Origin: an uncultured Eubacteriales bacterium
GTDB lineage: Bacteria; Bacillota; Clostridia; Oscillospirales; Oscillospiraceae
Direction of reading: 5' to 3'
Assembly (NCBI GenBank): GCA_900546295.1
Contig: URCK01000007.1
Location: forward strand, 1 to 46,333
Length of the DNA: 46,333 nucleotides
Positions 8,075 to 15,730 of the stretch are shown here, piece after piece. The notes under the pieces are model-generated. The model had not been told where the DNA came from, made no database searches, and saw only the letters and a list, made by a program, of their open reading frames with translations. Position 1 is the first letter of the stretch. Every line of letters starts with the position of its first letter. Made by a program: the position numbers and the translations under genes.

Positions 8075-9142
8075 TCAAGTGGTTTCACCTTCGTGCTTCC
8101 CTGCGACCTGCGAGAGCAGCAGAAGGAAGAAGGGAAAGAGGATCATCCCCGCAACGCCGAAGGTGCAGTAGCCGAGATACATCGCAAAGAGCGAGGCGAC
8201 AGGCGGCAGGCCCGCCTGCGCGGAGATGAGCTTCGGCTCGAGCGTATTTCGCGTGACGAGCGTGCAGAGATGGAGCGCGAGCAGCACGATCGCCCGGGGC
8301 GGAAAGCCGAAAAGAAGCGTAAAGAGCGCCCACGGCAAAAGCGCCGTGCCCGTGCCGAAGACGGGCAGCGCGTCGAGCAGCGTGATGAGAAAGGCGAGCA
8401 GCAGCGCATAGCGTTGGCGCATGAGCAAAAAGCCGAGCAGCAGCTCGAAAAACGTCACGCACGAGAGCGCCGCCTGTGCGCGAAGCCACCGCGCGAGGGA
8501 ATTTGTCGCGCCCGCGCGAAAGCGCCGGAATGCCGCAAGATATCTTGGCGGCAGTGTCCTTTTCAGCGCAGCGCGGAGCGCGGGATAGGACGCGGAGGTG
8601 AAGAAGATCGCAAGCACGCAGGTCGCAGCGGCGAGAAGGCATCCCGGCAGTGCCGATGCAGCCGCAGCGAGCGCGCTTACCGCCCGCGCGGACAGCGCGC
8701 GCAGCAGACTGTCCGCGTCGCTCACGGCGTGCAGGAGCTGCTCGCGCAGGAAGCTTTCGAGCCATGGCGAGCGCAGCGCGCCCGAGCGTTCCAATCGGGC
8801 GAGAAGCCCCTCCGCCGCTTCGGGCAGCGCATCAAAAAACACGGGCGCGGCGGAGAGCATCGCGCTCATCTGAGAGAGCAGCGTTGTCCACAGAAGGGAC
8901 AATAGCCCCCCAAGAAGAAAAAGCAGCGTCAGCGTCAGAACGAGCGAAGAAAAGCCGCGCCGTAAGTGAAGTGTCCGCTGCCAGCGCAGCACGATCGGTT
9001 CGAGCAGCGAGGCGATAAGCGCTGCCAGGAGAAACGGCAGGCACCAGGGCAGAAGATAGCGGAACGAGAGATAAAAGATGCCGCCTGCCGCCGCAGCGGA
9101 GAGGGAAAGAAGCAGAAAACGGCGCAGTGTTTCCTCGCGCAA
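8075..9142 (-). CDS. ytvI: YtvI-like sporulation integral membrane protein (AI-2E transporter family)
   Basis: A 355-aa polytopic membrane protein, very rich in Leu and Ala, with about eight hydrophobic segments in the arrangement of the AI-2E/PerM permease family. Two lie near the N-terminus, a third is followed by a long amphipathic stretch (residues 90-150), and five lie in the C-terminal half ending in a Gly/Pro loop (LISAQAGLPPVASLFAMYLGY). The member found in spore-formers is called YtvI; its exact role in sporulation is unclear, and an efflux role cannot be excluded. The start is TTG at 9142, supported by GGGAGGTGGCATCGC upstream. It is convergent with the PBP gene and divergent from pheB. 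Strong Ala/Arg bias matches the surrounding GC-rich coding sequence. Confidence 0.75.
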   Translation of the reverse strand: MREETLRRFLLLSLSAAAAGGIFYLSFRYLLPWCLPFLLAALIASLLEPIVLRWQRTLHLRRGFSSLVLTLTLLFLLGGLLSLLWTTLLSQMSAMLSAAPVFFDALPEAAEGLLARLERSGALRSPWLESFLREQLLHAVSDADSLLRALSARAVSALAAAASALPGCLLAAATCVLAIFFTSASYPALRAALKRTLPPRYLAAFRRFRAGATNSLARWLRAQAALSCVTFFELLLGFLLMRQRYALLLAFLITLLDALPVFGTGTALLPWALFTLLFGFPPRAIVLLALHLCTLVTRNTLEPKLISAQAGLPPVASLFAMYLGYCTFGVAGMILFPFFLLLLSQVAGKHEGETT

Positions 9143-9171
9143 GCGATGCCACCTCCCAAGGAAAAAAGTAG

Positions 9172-9200
9172 TTGCATTCCGCAGGGCGGTATGCTAAAAT
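9172..9200 (+). promoter_or_regulatory. sigma-A promoter of pheB
   Basis: -35 TTGCAT (9172-9177), a 17-nt spacer and -10 TAAAAT (9195-9200). Just downstream, CCAATT-N6-AATTGG (9206-9223) is a 6-bp inverted repeat over the expected transcription start, a possible operator or leader hairpin. Confidence 0.65.
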
Positions 9201-9242
9201 TAGCACCAATTAAAGACAATTGGCCATATAGGAGAAACAAAT

Positions 9243-9683
9243 ATGATGCCAGCAACAAAGTTTTATATCGTCTCGGCCGACGCCCTGCCCGAGATCTTCA
9301 TCAAGGTGGCCGAGGCCAAGCGGATGCTCCAGTCCGGCGAGGTGCGCACGGCGGGCGACGCCGCCCGCGCTGTCGGCATCAGCCGCAGCGCCTTCTATAA
9401 GTACCGCGACGCGGTGCGTCCCTTCAACGACATGAAGACGGGCCGCATCATCACGTTTTACGCCATGCTCAAGAACAATCCGGGCGTTTTGTCCAACGTC
9501 CTTTCTATTTTTGCCGAATCGGGCGCGAATATTCTTACGATCAACCAGAGCATTCCGACCAACGGCTGCGCAGCGGTGACGATCTCGGCGGAAACGTCGG
9601 AGATGCAGGAGTCGATCGAGGAGATGATGGCCACGGCCTCCGCGCTCGATGGCGTGGTTCGCTTCGACATTCTGGCGGCCTGA
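9243..9683 (+). CDS. pheB: ACT domain protein PheB
   Basis: A 146-aa protein of the PheB/UPF0735 family. Residues 1-65 carry a small helix-turn-helix-like segment (AARAVGISRSAFYKYRDAV). Residues 72-146 form one ACT domain (ITFYAMLKNNPGVLSNVLSIFAESGANILTINQSIPTNG), the amino-acid-sensing fold. Homologues usually lie beside homoserine dehydrogenase, threonine or phenylalanine genes and are assumed to be regulatory; the ligand is unknown. The start at 9243 follows TAGGAGAAACAAAT. A terminator and the aspartate kinase gene follow directly, so the two may act in the same aspartate-family pathway. Confidence 0.88.
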   Translation: MMPATKFYIVSADALPEIFIKVAEAKRMLQSGEVRTAGDAARAVGISRSAFYKYRDAVRPFNDMKTGRIITFYAMLKNNPGVLSNVLSIFAESGANILTINQSIPTNGCAAVTISAETSEMQESIEEMMATASALDGVVRFDILAA

Positions 9684-9712
9684 GACACCGCGTTTTGTCC
9701 TCCTTCATACGA

Positions 9713-9757
9713 TGGATTGGCAGTTGCCGCAAGGGCGGCCTGCCGATCCATTTTTTT
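9713..9757 (+). terminator. terminator / possible attenuator before lysC
   Basis: TGGATTGGCAG pairs with CTGCCGATCCA (one G-T), with an inner GCCGC/GCGGC stem, followed by seven T residues. Only 16 nt separate the T-run from the lysC start codon, so no promoter fits between; lysC must be transcribed through the hairpin or the hairpin lies in its leader. Confidence 0.85.
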
Positions 9758-9773
9758 GTTGGAAGTGGTGCAA

Positions 9774-10760
9774 ATGAGTCTGATCGTGCAGAAATTCGGC
9801 GGCAGCTCGGTGCGCGACACGGAACGTCTGCTGCGCATGGCACATATCGCAAAGGAACGCCGGGATGAGGGCTGCGACGTGGTCGTCGTCCTCTCGGCGC
9901 AGGGGGACACAACGGATACGCTGCTCGAAAAAGCACACGAGCTGACACACTCGCCCGATAAGCGCGAGCTGGACGCGCTGCTTGCCTCGGGCGAGCAGGT
10001 GAGCGCGGCGCTGGGGGCGCTGGCACTCAAAAAGCTGGGGGCGGACGCGATCTCGCTCAGCGCATGGCAGGTGCCCGTGCGCACGGACGGCGTGCATGGC
10101 GATGCACAGATCGAGACGGTCGGCACGGAGCGCATCCGGCGCGAGCTGAAAAAGGGGAGAATCGTGGTCGTGACGGGCTTTCAGGGCCTTGATGAGAAGG
10201 ACGATATCACAACGCTCGGGCGCGGCGGCTCGGATACGAGCGCCGTGGCGCTCGCCGCGGCGCTTCACGCCGATGAGCTGATCATTTACACTGATGTGGA
10301 CGGGATCTATTCCGCCGACCCGCGCCTCTGCCCCGATGCGCTGCGACGGGAGCGCATTTCGTATGACGATATGCTGCTGCTCGCGCAAAAGGGCGCACAG
10401 GTGCTGCATGAGCGCAGTGTGGCGCTCGCGCAGCAATACGCCGTGCCTATCGCCGTCAGATCATGCGGGGAAAAAAGCGCGGGCAGCCTCGTCTGCGAGG
10501 CGGGGGAGGAGTCGCCGGTCACCGGCGTGACGCAGCAAAAAAGCGGCAGAAGTCCGCTTGCGTCCATCTCGGCCGTCGGGCGCGCGCTGCCAGACAGCGC
10601 ATATAAGAAAAAGGTCGTTTCCGCGTTGGAGGGCGGCGGCGTGCGCGTTTGCGCCGTTGTCACCGGCGAGCGGCTGATGAGCGTTTTTGTGCCGCGCGAG
10701 GACGCTGAGCGCGCCCTGCGCCTTGCGCACAGCGCGCTGATCGAGGGAAAGAAGACCTGA
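9774..10760 (+). CDS. lysC: aspartate kinase, short form
   Basis: A 328-aa aspartokinase, phosphorylating L-aspartate as the first step towards lysine, methionine and threonine. The kinase domain (residues 1 to about 240) shows VQKFGGSSV, LSAQGDTTD, a GFQGLDEKDDITTLGRGGSDTSA substrate/ATP motif and YTDVDGIYSADPR. The regulatory part is only about 85 aa, against roughly 150-160 aa in usual 400-aa enzymes. After SPVTGVTQ the sequence passes quickly to a stretch that aligns best with the second ACT domain (KKVVSALEGGGVRVCAVV), so most of the first ACT domain appears to be missing. Feedback control is therefore probably altered. The start at 9774 has only a weak GGAAGTGG site. An upstream frame to 9717 would run through the terminator stem and is rejected. 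Expression probably depends on readthrough from pheB. Confidence 0.9.
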   Translation: MSLIVQKFGGSSVRDTERLLRMAHIAKERRDEGCDVVVVLSAQGDTTDTLLEKAHELTHSPDKRELDALLASGEQVSAALGALALKKLGADAISLSAWQVPVRTDGVHGDAQIETVGTERIRRELKKGRIVVVTGFQGLDEKDDITTLGRGGSDTSAVALAAALHADELIIYTDVDGIYSADPRLCPDALRRERISYDDMLLLAQKGAQVLHERSVALAQQYAVPIAVRSCGEKSAGSLVCEAGEESPVTGVTQQKSGRSPLASISAVGRALPDSAYKKKVVSALEGGGVRVCAVVTGERLMSVFVPREDAERALRLAHSALIEGKKT

Positions 10761-10767
10761 AAGGGAA

Positions 10768-10796
10768 AAAGCACCGGGGCAGATGCCCCGGTGCTT
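10768..10796. terminator. bidirectional terminator
   Basis: Perfect 13-bp stem AAAGCACCGGGGC / GCCCCGGTGCTTT with an AGAT loop between the convergent lysC and queH genes; the T-run is longer on the minus side. Confidence 0.9.
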
Positions 10797-10807
10797 TCTG
10801 CGTATGT

Positions 10808-11374
10808 TCATTCCTCGGCGTAGCGCTTTTTCGCCTTTTCGATCTTCGTTTCGTAGCGATCCTCTTCAGAGAAGATGCAGCCGCAGTATTTCTGCATATA
10901 AAGACCCATCTCGCGCGCCTTGTTCTGCCCCTCGCGGAAGCCGGGGCGGAAGTCGCGGTAATAAAAGGGAACGCCGTACTTTTTGCCCATCGATTCGCCC
11001 ACGGCCTTCAATAGCTCATGATCCTGATAGGGCGAGATGAGAAGCGACGAGGTGAAGGCGTCGTAGCCGTGGTCGGCGGCGTATTTGGCTGCCGTGCCGA
11101 GGCGGATCGTATAGCAGTGCGCGCAGCGATGATCGATGTCGGCGCTCACGGCGCGGACAAAGTCGCGCAGGCCGTAATCCTCTAAAATGTGCACCGCAAG
11201 GTGCTCCTTTTCGCCGTATTCCAGCAGCGTGCGGCGGCGCGCGTCGTATTCCGTCCACGGGTGGATGTTGGGGTTGAACCAGAGCGAGGCGGGCTCGATG
11301 CCCTCAGCGCGCAGCGTGTCCACGCAGTAGACCGAGCAGGGTGCGCAGCAGGAGTGAAGCAGCAGTTTATCCAT
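10808..11374 (-). CDS. queH: epoxyqueuosine reductase QueH
   Basis: A 188-aa QueH (formerly DUF208) enzyme that reduces epoxyqueuosine to queuosine in tRNA, the last step of the pathway. The Fe-S-binding cysteines are visible: HSCCAPCSVYC near the N-terminus, CAHCYTIRLG in the middle and YCGCIFSEED near the C-terminus, with the conserved YDAFTSSLLISPYQ segment. I chose the start at 11374 (MDKLLLHSCC), where the family begins; the frame stays open 28 codons further upstream. The ribosome-binding site is weak (GAAAGCCGG). It stands alone, convergent with lysC, with no other queuosine gene in view. Confidence 0.93.
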   Translation of the reverse strand: MDKLLLHSCCAPCSVYCVDTLRAEGIEPASLWFNPNIHPWTEYDARRRTLLEYGEKEHLAVHILEDYGLRDFVRAVSADIDHRCAHCYTIRLGTAAKYAADHGYDAFTSSLLISPYQDHELLKAVGESMGKKYGVPFYYRDFRPGFREGQNKAREMGLYMQKYCGCIFSEEDRYETKIEKAKKRYAEE

Positions 11375-11488
11375 GAAAAAAGACCGGCTTTCTATCGTTT
11401 CTTTTAGCCAGCATAGCACAGATGTGCAGTAAAGTCCATCGCAAAAGGAGGGAAACACTTAAATAAAGTATCGTTTACGATTTATACA

Positions 11489-11518
11489 TTGACTATCGCC
11501 GCGCGGACGTAGTATAAT
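11489..11518 (+). promoter_or_regulatory. sigma-A promoter of the methyltransferase-ECF operon
   Basis: -35 TTGACT (11489-11494), 18-nt spacer, -10 TATAAT (11513-11518), 48 nt upstream of the first start codon. It probably drives the gene train that runs to 21159. Confidence 0.8.
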
Positions 11519-11566
11519 AACACGATTATTATGAACTACTATGCCTTGCGGCGAAGGAGATACGAT

Positions 11567-12430
11567 ATGTGGATCGCAGACGGATGGAATGATTACGAAC
11601 TGCTTGACTGCGGCGGCGGGGAAAAGCTGGAGCGCTGGGGCAAACAGACCCTTGTGCGCCCGGATCCGCAGGCGATCTGGGAGACGCCGCACACGAACCG
11701 CGGCTGGCGCAGCGCGCAGGGCCGCTACTACCGCTCGTCCTCGGGCGGCGGACACTGGGATAAGGACAAGCTCCCCGAATCCTGGCAGGTGAAGTACAAA
11801 GACCTCACCTTTCAGGTCAAGCCCATGAACTTCAAGCACACGGGCCTTTTCCCCGAGCAGGCCGTGAACTGGGACTTTGCGCGCGAGAAGATCGAAAACG
11901 CGGGCAGGCCCATCCGCGTGCTGAACCTCTTTGCCTACACCGGCGGCGCGACGGTCGCGTGCGCGGCGGCGGGCGCGCAGGTCTGCCATGTGGACGCGGC
12001 GAAGGGCATGGTCAACTGGGCGCGCGAGAACGCGCGCGTGAGCGGACTTGGCGAGGCACCCGTGCGCTGGATCATCGACGACTGCGCGAAGTTCGTCGAG
12101 CGTGAGATCCGCCGCGGCAAGACCTACGACGCCATCATCATGGACCCGCCGAGCTACGGCCGCGGTCCGGGGGGCGAGGTGTGGAAGCTCGAGGACAATC
12201 TCTATCCCTTCGTAAAGCTCTGCTCGCAGGTTTTGTCGGATAAGCCGCTGTTCGTCATCATCAACTCGTATACGACGGGGCTTGCTCCGTCCGTGCTCGG
12301 CTATATGCTGCACCTGCTGGTCGCGGAAAAGTACGGCGGCAAGGTCACATGGGACGAGCTGGGCCTTCCCGTGACGGAGACGGGGCTCGCGCTGCCCTGC
12401 GGCGCAACGGGCCGCTGGTTCAGCGAATAA
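11567..12430 (+). CDS. class I SAM-dependent methyltransferase (rRNA-type)
   Basis: A 287-aa methyltransferase of the COG1092-like group. The SAM-binding motif I is VLNLFAYTGGATVACAAAG, followed by the acidic ribose-binding HVDAAKGMVNWARENA, WIIDDCAKFVE and the catalytic DPPSYGRGPGG, typical of base methyltransferases acting on RNA. The N-terminal 90 residues are rich in Trp, Arg and Gly and resemble the N-terminus of putative 23S rRNA methyltransferases without a clear PUA domain. The exact target base is unknown. The start is set by GAAGGAGATACGAT before 11567; the 12-codon upstream extension has no such site. It leads the operon, 20 nt before ecfA1. Confidence 0.85.
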   Translation: MWIADGWNDYELLDCGGGEKLERWGKQTLVRPDPQAIWETPHTNRGWRSAQGRYYRSSSGGGHWDKDKLPESWQVKYKDLTFQVKPMNFKHTGLFPEQAVNWDFAREKIENAGRPIRVLNLFAYTGGATVACAAAGAQVCHVDAAKGMVNWARENARVSGLGEAPVRWIIDDCAKFVEREIRRGKTYDAIIMDPPSYGRGPGGEVWKLEDNLYPFVKLCSQVLSDKPLFVIINSYTTGLAPSVLGYMLHLLVAEKYGGKVTWDELGLPVTETGLALPCGATGRWFSE

Positions 12431-12450
12431 ACAAAAGGAAACGCACCAAT

Positions 12451-13293
12451 ATGGAAATGATAAAAACACAGGATCTCGCCTTCACCTATCCCGGCGCGGA
12501 AGGGGAGGGCAATACGCGCGCGCTGCGCGGCGTAGACGTGGAGATCGAGCGCGGCAGCTTTGTCGTGGTGCTGGGGCACAACGGCAGCGGCAAATCGACC
12601 CTTGCCAAGACCTTCAACGCAGTTCTTCTGCCGAGCGGCGGCAAGGTCTATGTTGAGGGCATGGACACGAGCAATGAAGAGCTCCTGCTCGAGATCCGCA
12701 GGCGCGTGGGCATGGTCTTCCAGAACCCCGACAACCAGATCGTCGCGAACGTCGTCGAGGAGGACGTCGCCTTCGCGCCCGAGAATCTTGGCGTGCCGAG
12801 CGAGGAGATCCGCAAGCGCGTGGACGACGCGCTCGAGGCGGTCGGCATGTCGCAGTATGTCAAGCACGCGCCGCATCTTCTCTCCGGCGGACAGAAGCAG
12901 CGCATCGCCATTGCGGGTGTGCTCGCGATGGAGCCTGAGTGCATCGTGCTCGATGAGGCGACCGCTATGCTCGACCCCGTGGGCCGGCGCGAGGTGCTCG
13001 CGGCGGTGGAAAAGCTCAACTACGAGCAGGGCATCACCGTGGTGCTCATTACCCACCATATGAACGAAGCCGAGCATGCCGACCGCGTGATCGTGATGAA
13101 CGACGGCCTTGTCGTGATGGACGGCACGCCGCGCGAGGTCTTCACCCGCAAAAAGGAGCTTGAGGACATCGGCCTTGCCGTGCCCGACACGGTCTCTCTG
13201 CTCTTTTCCCTGCGCGAGGCCGGGATGGACGTGCCGACGGACGCGATCACCGTGAAAGAGTGCGCGGACGCCATCATGAAAAATTTTACCTAA
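12451..13293 (+). CDS. ecfA1: ECF transporter ATPase EcfA1
   Basis: A 280-aa ABC ATPase of the energy-coupling-factor module that powers vitamin and metal uptake by exchangeable S-components. Walker A is GHNGSGKST (42-50), the signature is LSGGQKQR, Walker B is CIVLDEATAMLDP and the switch His is in VLITHHMNEAE. The C-terminal extension typical of EcfA is present (about residues 225-280). The start at 12451 has an AAAGGAAAC site. It is followed after 12 nt by ecfA2 and then ecfT, the normal operon order. ThiT at 40.4 kb is a plausible S-component partner. Confidence 0.96.
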   Translation: MEMIKTQDLAFTYPGAEGEGNTRALRGVDVEIERGSFVVVLGHNGSGKSTLAKTFNAVLLPSGGKVYVEGMDTSNEELLLEIRRRVGMVFQNPDNQIVANVVEEDVAFAPENLGVPSEEIRKRVDDALEAVGMSQYVKHAPHLLSGGQKQRIAIAGVLAMEPECIVLDEATAMLDPVGRREVLAAVEKLNYEQGITVVLITHHMNEAEHADRVIVMNDGLVVMDGTPREVFTRKKELEDIGLAVPDTVSLLFSLREAGMDVPTDAITVKECADAIMKNFT

Positions 13294-13305
13294 GAGGACA
13301 GAACC

Positions 13306-14175
13306 TTGGAAGAGATCATTCGTGTAGAAAACCTGACGCACACCTACGGCGCGGGCACGCCCTTCTGCCGCAGTGCGGTGCAGGATATGTCGCTTGATAT
13401 TTATCGCGGCGAATTCCTGGGCATCATCGGCCACACGGGCAGCGGCAAATCGACGCTGATCCAGCACTTGAACGGCCTTTTGAAGCCCACCTCCGGCCGC
13501 ATTTTGCTCGGCGGGGTGGATATCTGGGCAGACCCCAAGAAGATCCGGGACGTCCGCTTCCGCGTGGGCCTTGTGTTCCAGTATCCGGAGTATCAGCTCT
13601 TTGAGGAAACGGTCTATCGCGATATCGCCTTCGGTCCGACGAATATGGGCCTGTCGAAAGACGAGATCGACCGCCGCGTGCGCGAGGCGGCGCGCTTTGC
13701 AGGCCTTTCCGAAGAGCTGCTGGAAAAGTCGCCCTTCGCCCTCTCCGGCGGACAGAAACGCCGCGTGGCCATCGCGGGCGTCATCGCGATGGAACCCGAG
13801 GTGCTCGTGCTCGACGAGCCGAGCGCTGGCCTTGACCCGCAGGGCAGAGAGAGCTTGCTTGCCAACATCCGCGAATTCCACCGCGAGCGCGGCACGACCG
13901 TCGTGCTCGTGAGCCACAGCATGGAGGAGATCGCGAAAAACGTCGACCGCATCGTTGTGCTGTCCGACAGCCATGTGCTCATGAGCGGTACGCCGCGCGA
14001 GGTCTTTGCCCGCGGCGACGAGCTGATGAGCGCGGGACTCGACGTGCCGCAGGTCACGCGCATCGCCATGGCGCTGCGCGAACGGGGACTTGCCATCTCG
14101 CCCGATGTTTACACGGTGGAGGAACTGAGCGCGGAGCTTGTCGCGCTGAAGAAGGGGGGCGGCAGGAAATGCTGA
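13306..14175 (+). CDS. ecfA2: ECF transporter ATPase EcfA2
   Basis: A 289-aa partner ATPase of EcfA1. Walker A is GHTGSGKST (42-50), Q-loop in VFQYPEYQLFEETV, signature LSGGQKRR, Walker B EVLVLDEPSAGLDP, switch His in VLVSHSMEE. The start codon is TTG at 13306, with AAGAGGACAGAACC upstream; no better ATG exists near the normal family start. The stop overlaps the ecfT start by 7 nt, which suggests translational coupling. Confidence 0.96.
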   Translation: MEEIIRVENLTHTYGAGTPFCRSAVQDMSLDIYRGEFLGIIGHTGSGKSTLIQHLNGLLKPTSGRILLGGVDIWADPKKIRDVRFRVGLVFQYPEYQLFEETVYRDIAFGPTNMGLSKDEIDRRVREAARFAGLSEELLEKSPFALSGGQKRRVAIAGVIAMEPEVLVLDEPSAGLDPQGRESLLANIREFHRERGTTVVLVSHSMEEIAKNVDRIVVLSDSHVLMSGTPREVFARGDELMSAGLDVPQVTRIAMALRERGLAISPDVYTVEELSAELVALKKGGGRKC

Positions 14176-14960
14176 AGGATATCACGCTCGGACAGTATTT
14201 CCCGGGCGATACGCTCGCCCATAAGCTTGACCCGCGCACGAAGCTGCTCATCACGGTGCTCTACATCGTGGCGCTCTTCACCGCCAAGAGCTACCTTGCC
14301 TACGGCATCCTCGTTTTGACGCTCGTGATCGCCGTGCGCATCTCGCGCGTGAGCGTGAAGGCGCTCTTCAAGGGACTCAAGCCCGTTTTGTTCATCATCG
14401 CCTTCACAGCGGTGCTGAACCTCTTCTATACGCCCGGCAAGGAGATCTGGCATTTCTGGATCTTCCACATGACGCTCGAGGGCGTGCGCGCGGCCGTCAC
14501 AATGATGCTGCGTATCACGCTTTTGATCATGGGCACGTTCCTGCTCACCTATACGACCTCGCCCATCCGCCTGACAGACGGTCTGGAGAGCCTGTTGAAC
14601 CCCCTCAAGGCCATCAAGCTCCCCGTGCACGAGCTGGCGATGATGATGTCCATCGCGCTGCGCTTCATCCCCACGCTCATCGAGGAGACGGATAAGATCA
14701 TGTCCGCGCAGAAGGCGCGCGGCGCCGACTTTGAGACCGGCAGCCTTATGCAGCGCGCCAAGGCGCTCGTGCCGCTGCTCGTGCCCCTCTTCGTCAGCGC
14801 CTTCCGCCGCGCCGACGAGCTGGCGACGGCCATGGAATGCCGCTGCTACCACGGCGGCGAGGGCCGCACGAAGCTCAACGTGCTGCGCTATCAGACGCGC
14901 GATTACCTTGTGCTCGGCTATTACGCAGCGCTGGTGGCGGTTGTCATCGTGCTGCGCTGA
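14169..14960 (+). CDS. ecfT: ECF transporter transmembrane protein EcfT
   Basis: A 263-aa membrane scaffold linking EcfA1A2 to an S-component. It has about five to six hydrophobic segments (YIVALFTAKSYLAYGILVLTLV and others) and the two Ala-Arg-Gly-type coupling motifs, AQKARGADF and the degenerate ATAMECRCYHG, in cytoplasmic helices. The start follows a GGGGGGCGGCAGGAA site within the ecfA2 end. The gene is followed after 14 nt by truA, the usual arrangement in Bacillota. Confidence 0.95.
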   Translation: MLKDITLGQYFPGDTLAHKLDPRTKLLITVLYIVALFTAKSYLAYGILVLTLVIAVRISRVSVKALFKGLKPVLFIIAFTAVLNLFYTPGKEIWHFWIFHMTLEGVRAAVTMMLRITLLIMGTFLLTYTTSPIRLTDGLESLLNPLKAIKLPVHELAMMMSIALRFIPTLIEETDKIMSAQKARGADFETGSLMQRAKALVPLLVPLFVSAFRRADELATAMECRCYHGGEGRTKLNVLRYQTRDYLVLGYYAALVAVVIVLR

Positions 14961-14974
14961 GAAAGGACGCTTTT

Positions 14975-15730
14975 ATGCGAAACATTGCCCTCAAGCTCAT
15001 GTATAACGGCAGCGCCTATCACGGCTGGCAGGTGCAGAAGACCGTTTCCAGCGTCTGCGAGACGATGGAAAAGGGACTTTCGAAGGTCTGCGGCGAGAGC
15101 GTCAAGCTCGTCGGCTGCGGCCGCACGGACGCCGGCGTGCACGCCGAGCGCTACATTGCGAATTTCCATACAAATTCCCGTATCCCGGTCGAGCGCCTGC
15201 CCTTTGCCGTGAACACGCACACGCCCGAGGATATCGTCGTGCGCGAGGCGCTCGAGGTGGCGGACGATTTCAACGCCATCCTCTCATGCAAAAAGAAAGA
15301 ATACACCTACCGCATCTTTAACTCCCGCATCAAAAATCCGTTCTATGTCGACCGCGCCTACTTTTACCCCAAGCACCTTGATGAAGAGGTGATGGACCGC
15401 GCGGCGCGCGCCTTCGAAGGCACGCACGACTTCAAGGCCGTGCGCTCCGTCGGCACGGAGACGAAGACCACCGTGCGCACCGTGCACTACTGCCGCGTGT
15501 CGCGCTCGGGTGATCTTCTGGAGCTCAAGGTCTGCGCGGACGGATTTCTGTATAACATGGTACGGGCCATCACCGGCACCGTGCTCTACGCTGCCGAGGG
15601 CAAGCTCACGCCAGAGGACATTCCCGAGATCCTTGCCTCCGGCGACCGCTCGCTTGCAGGCCCCACCGTGCCGCCGGGCGGACTGTACATGACAAGACTA
15701 TGGTATGAGGATGAACGACTCAATGACTGA
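14975..15730 (+). CDS. truA: tRNA pseudouridine synthase A
   Basis: A 251-aa TruA, which makes pseudouridine at positions 38-40 of the tRNA anticodon stem. The catalytic Asp52 lies in GCGRTDAGVHA, and the family motifs YTYRIFNS, FLYNMVRAITGT and GPTVPPGGLYM follow. The start at 14975 is set by GAGAAAGGACGC and matches the family N-terminus; the upstream open frame from 14837 lies inside ecfT and is rejected. Its 3' end overlaps the next gene by 8 nt. Confidence 0.96.
   Translation: MRNIALKLMYNGSAYHGWQVQKTVSSVCETMEKGLSKVCGESVKLVGCGRTDAGVHAERYIANFHTNSRIPVERLPFAVNTHTPEDIVVREALEVADDFNAILSCKKKEYTYRIFNSRIKNPFYVDRAYFYPKHLDEEVMDRAARAFEGTHDFKAVRSVGTETKTTVRTVHYCRVSRSGDLLELKVCADGFLYNMVRAITGTVLYAAEGKLTPEDIPEILASGDRSLAGPTVPPGGLYMTRLWYEDERLND

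Noticed and set aside
9681..9773. Lysine riboswitch in front of lysC
   Set aside because: The gap is under 100 nt and contains only one terminator hairpin; a lysine aptamer needs about 170 nt.
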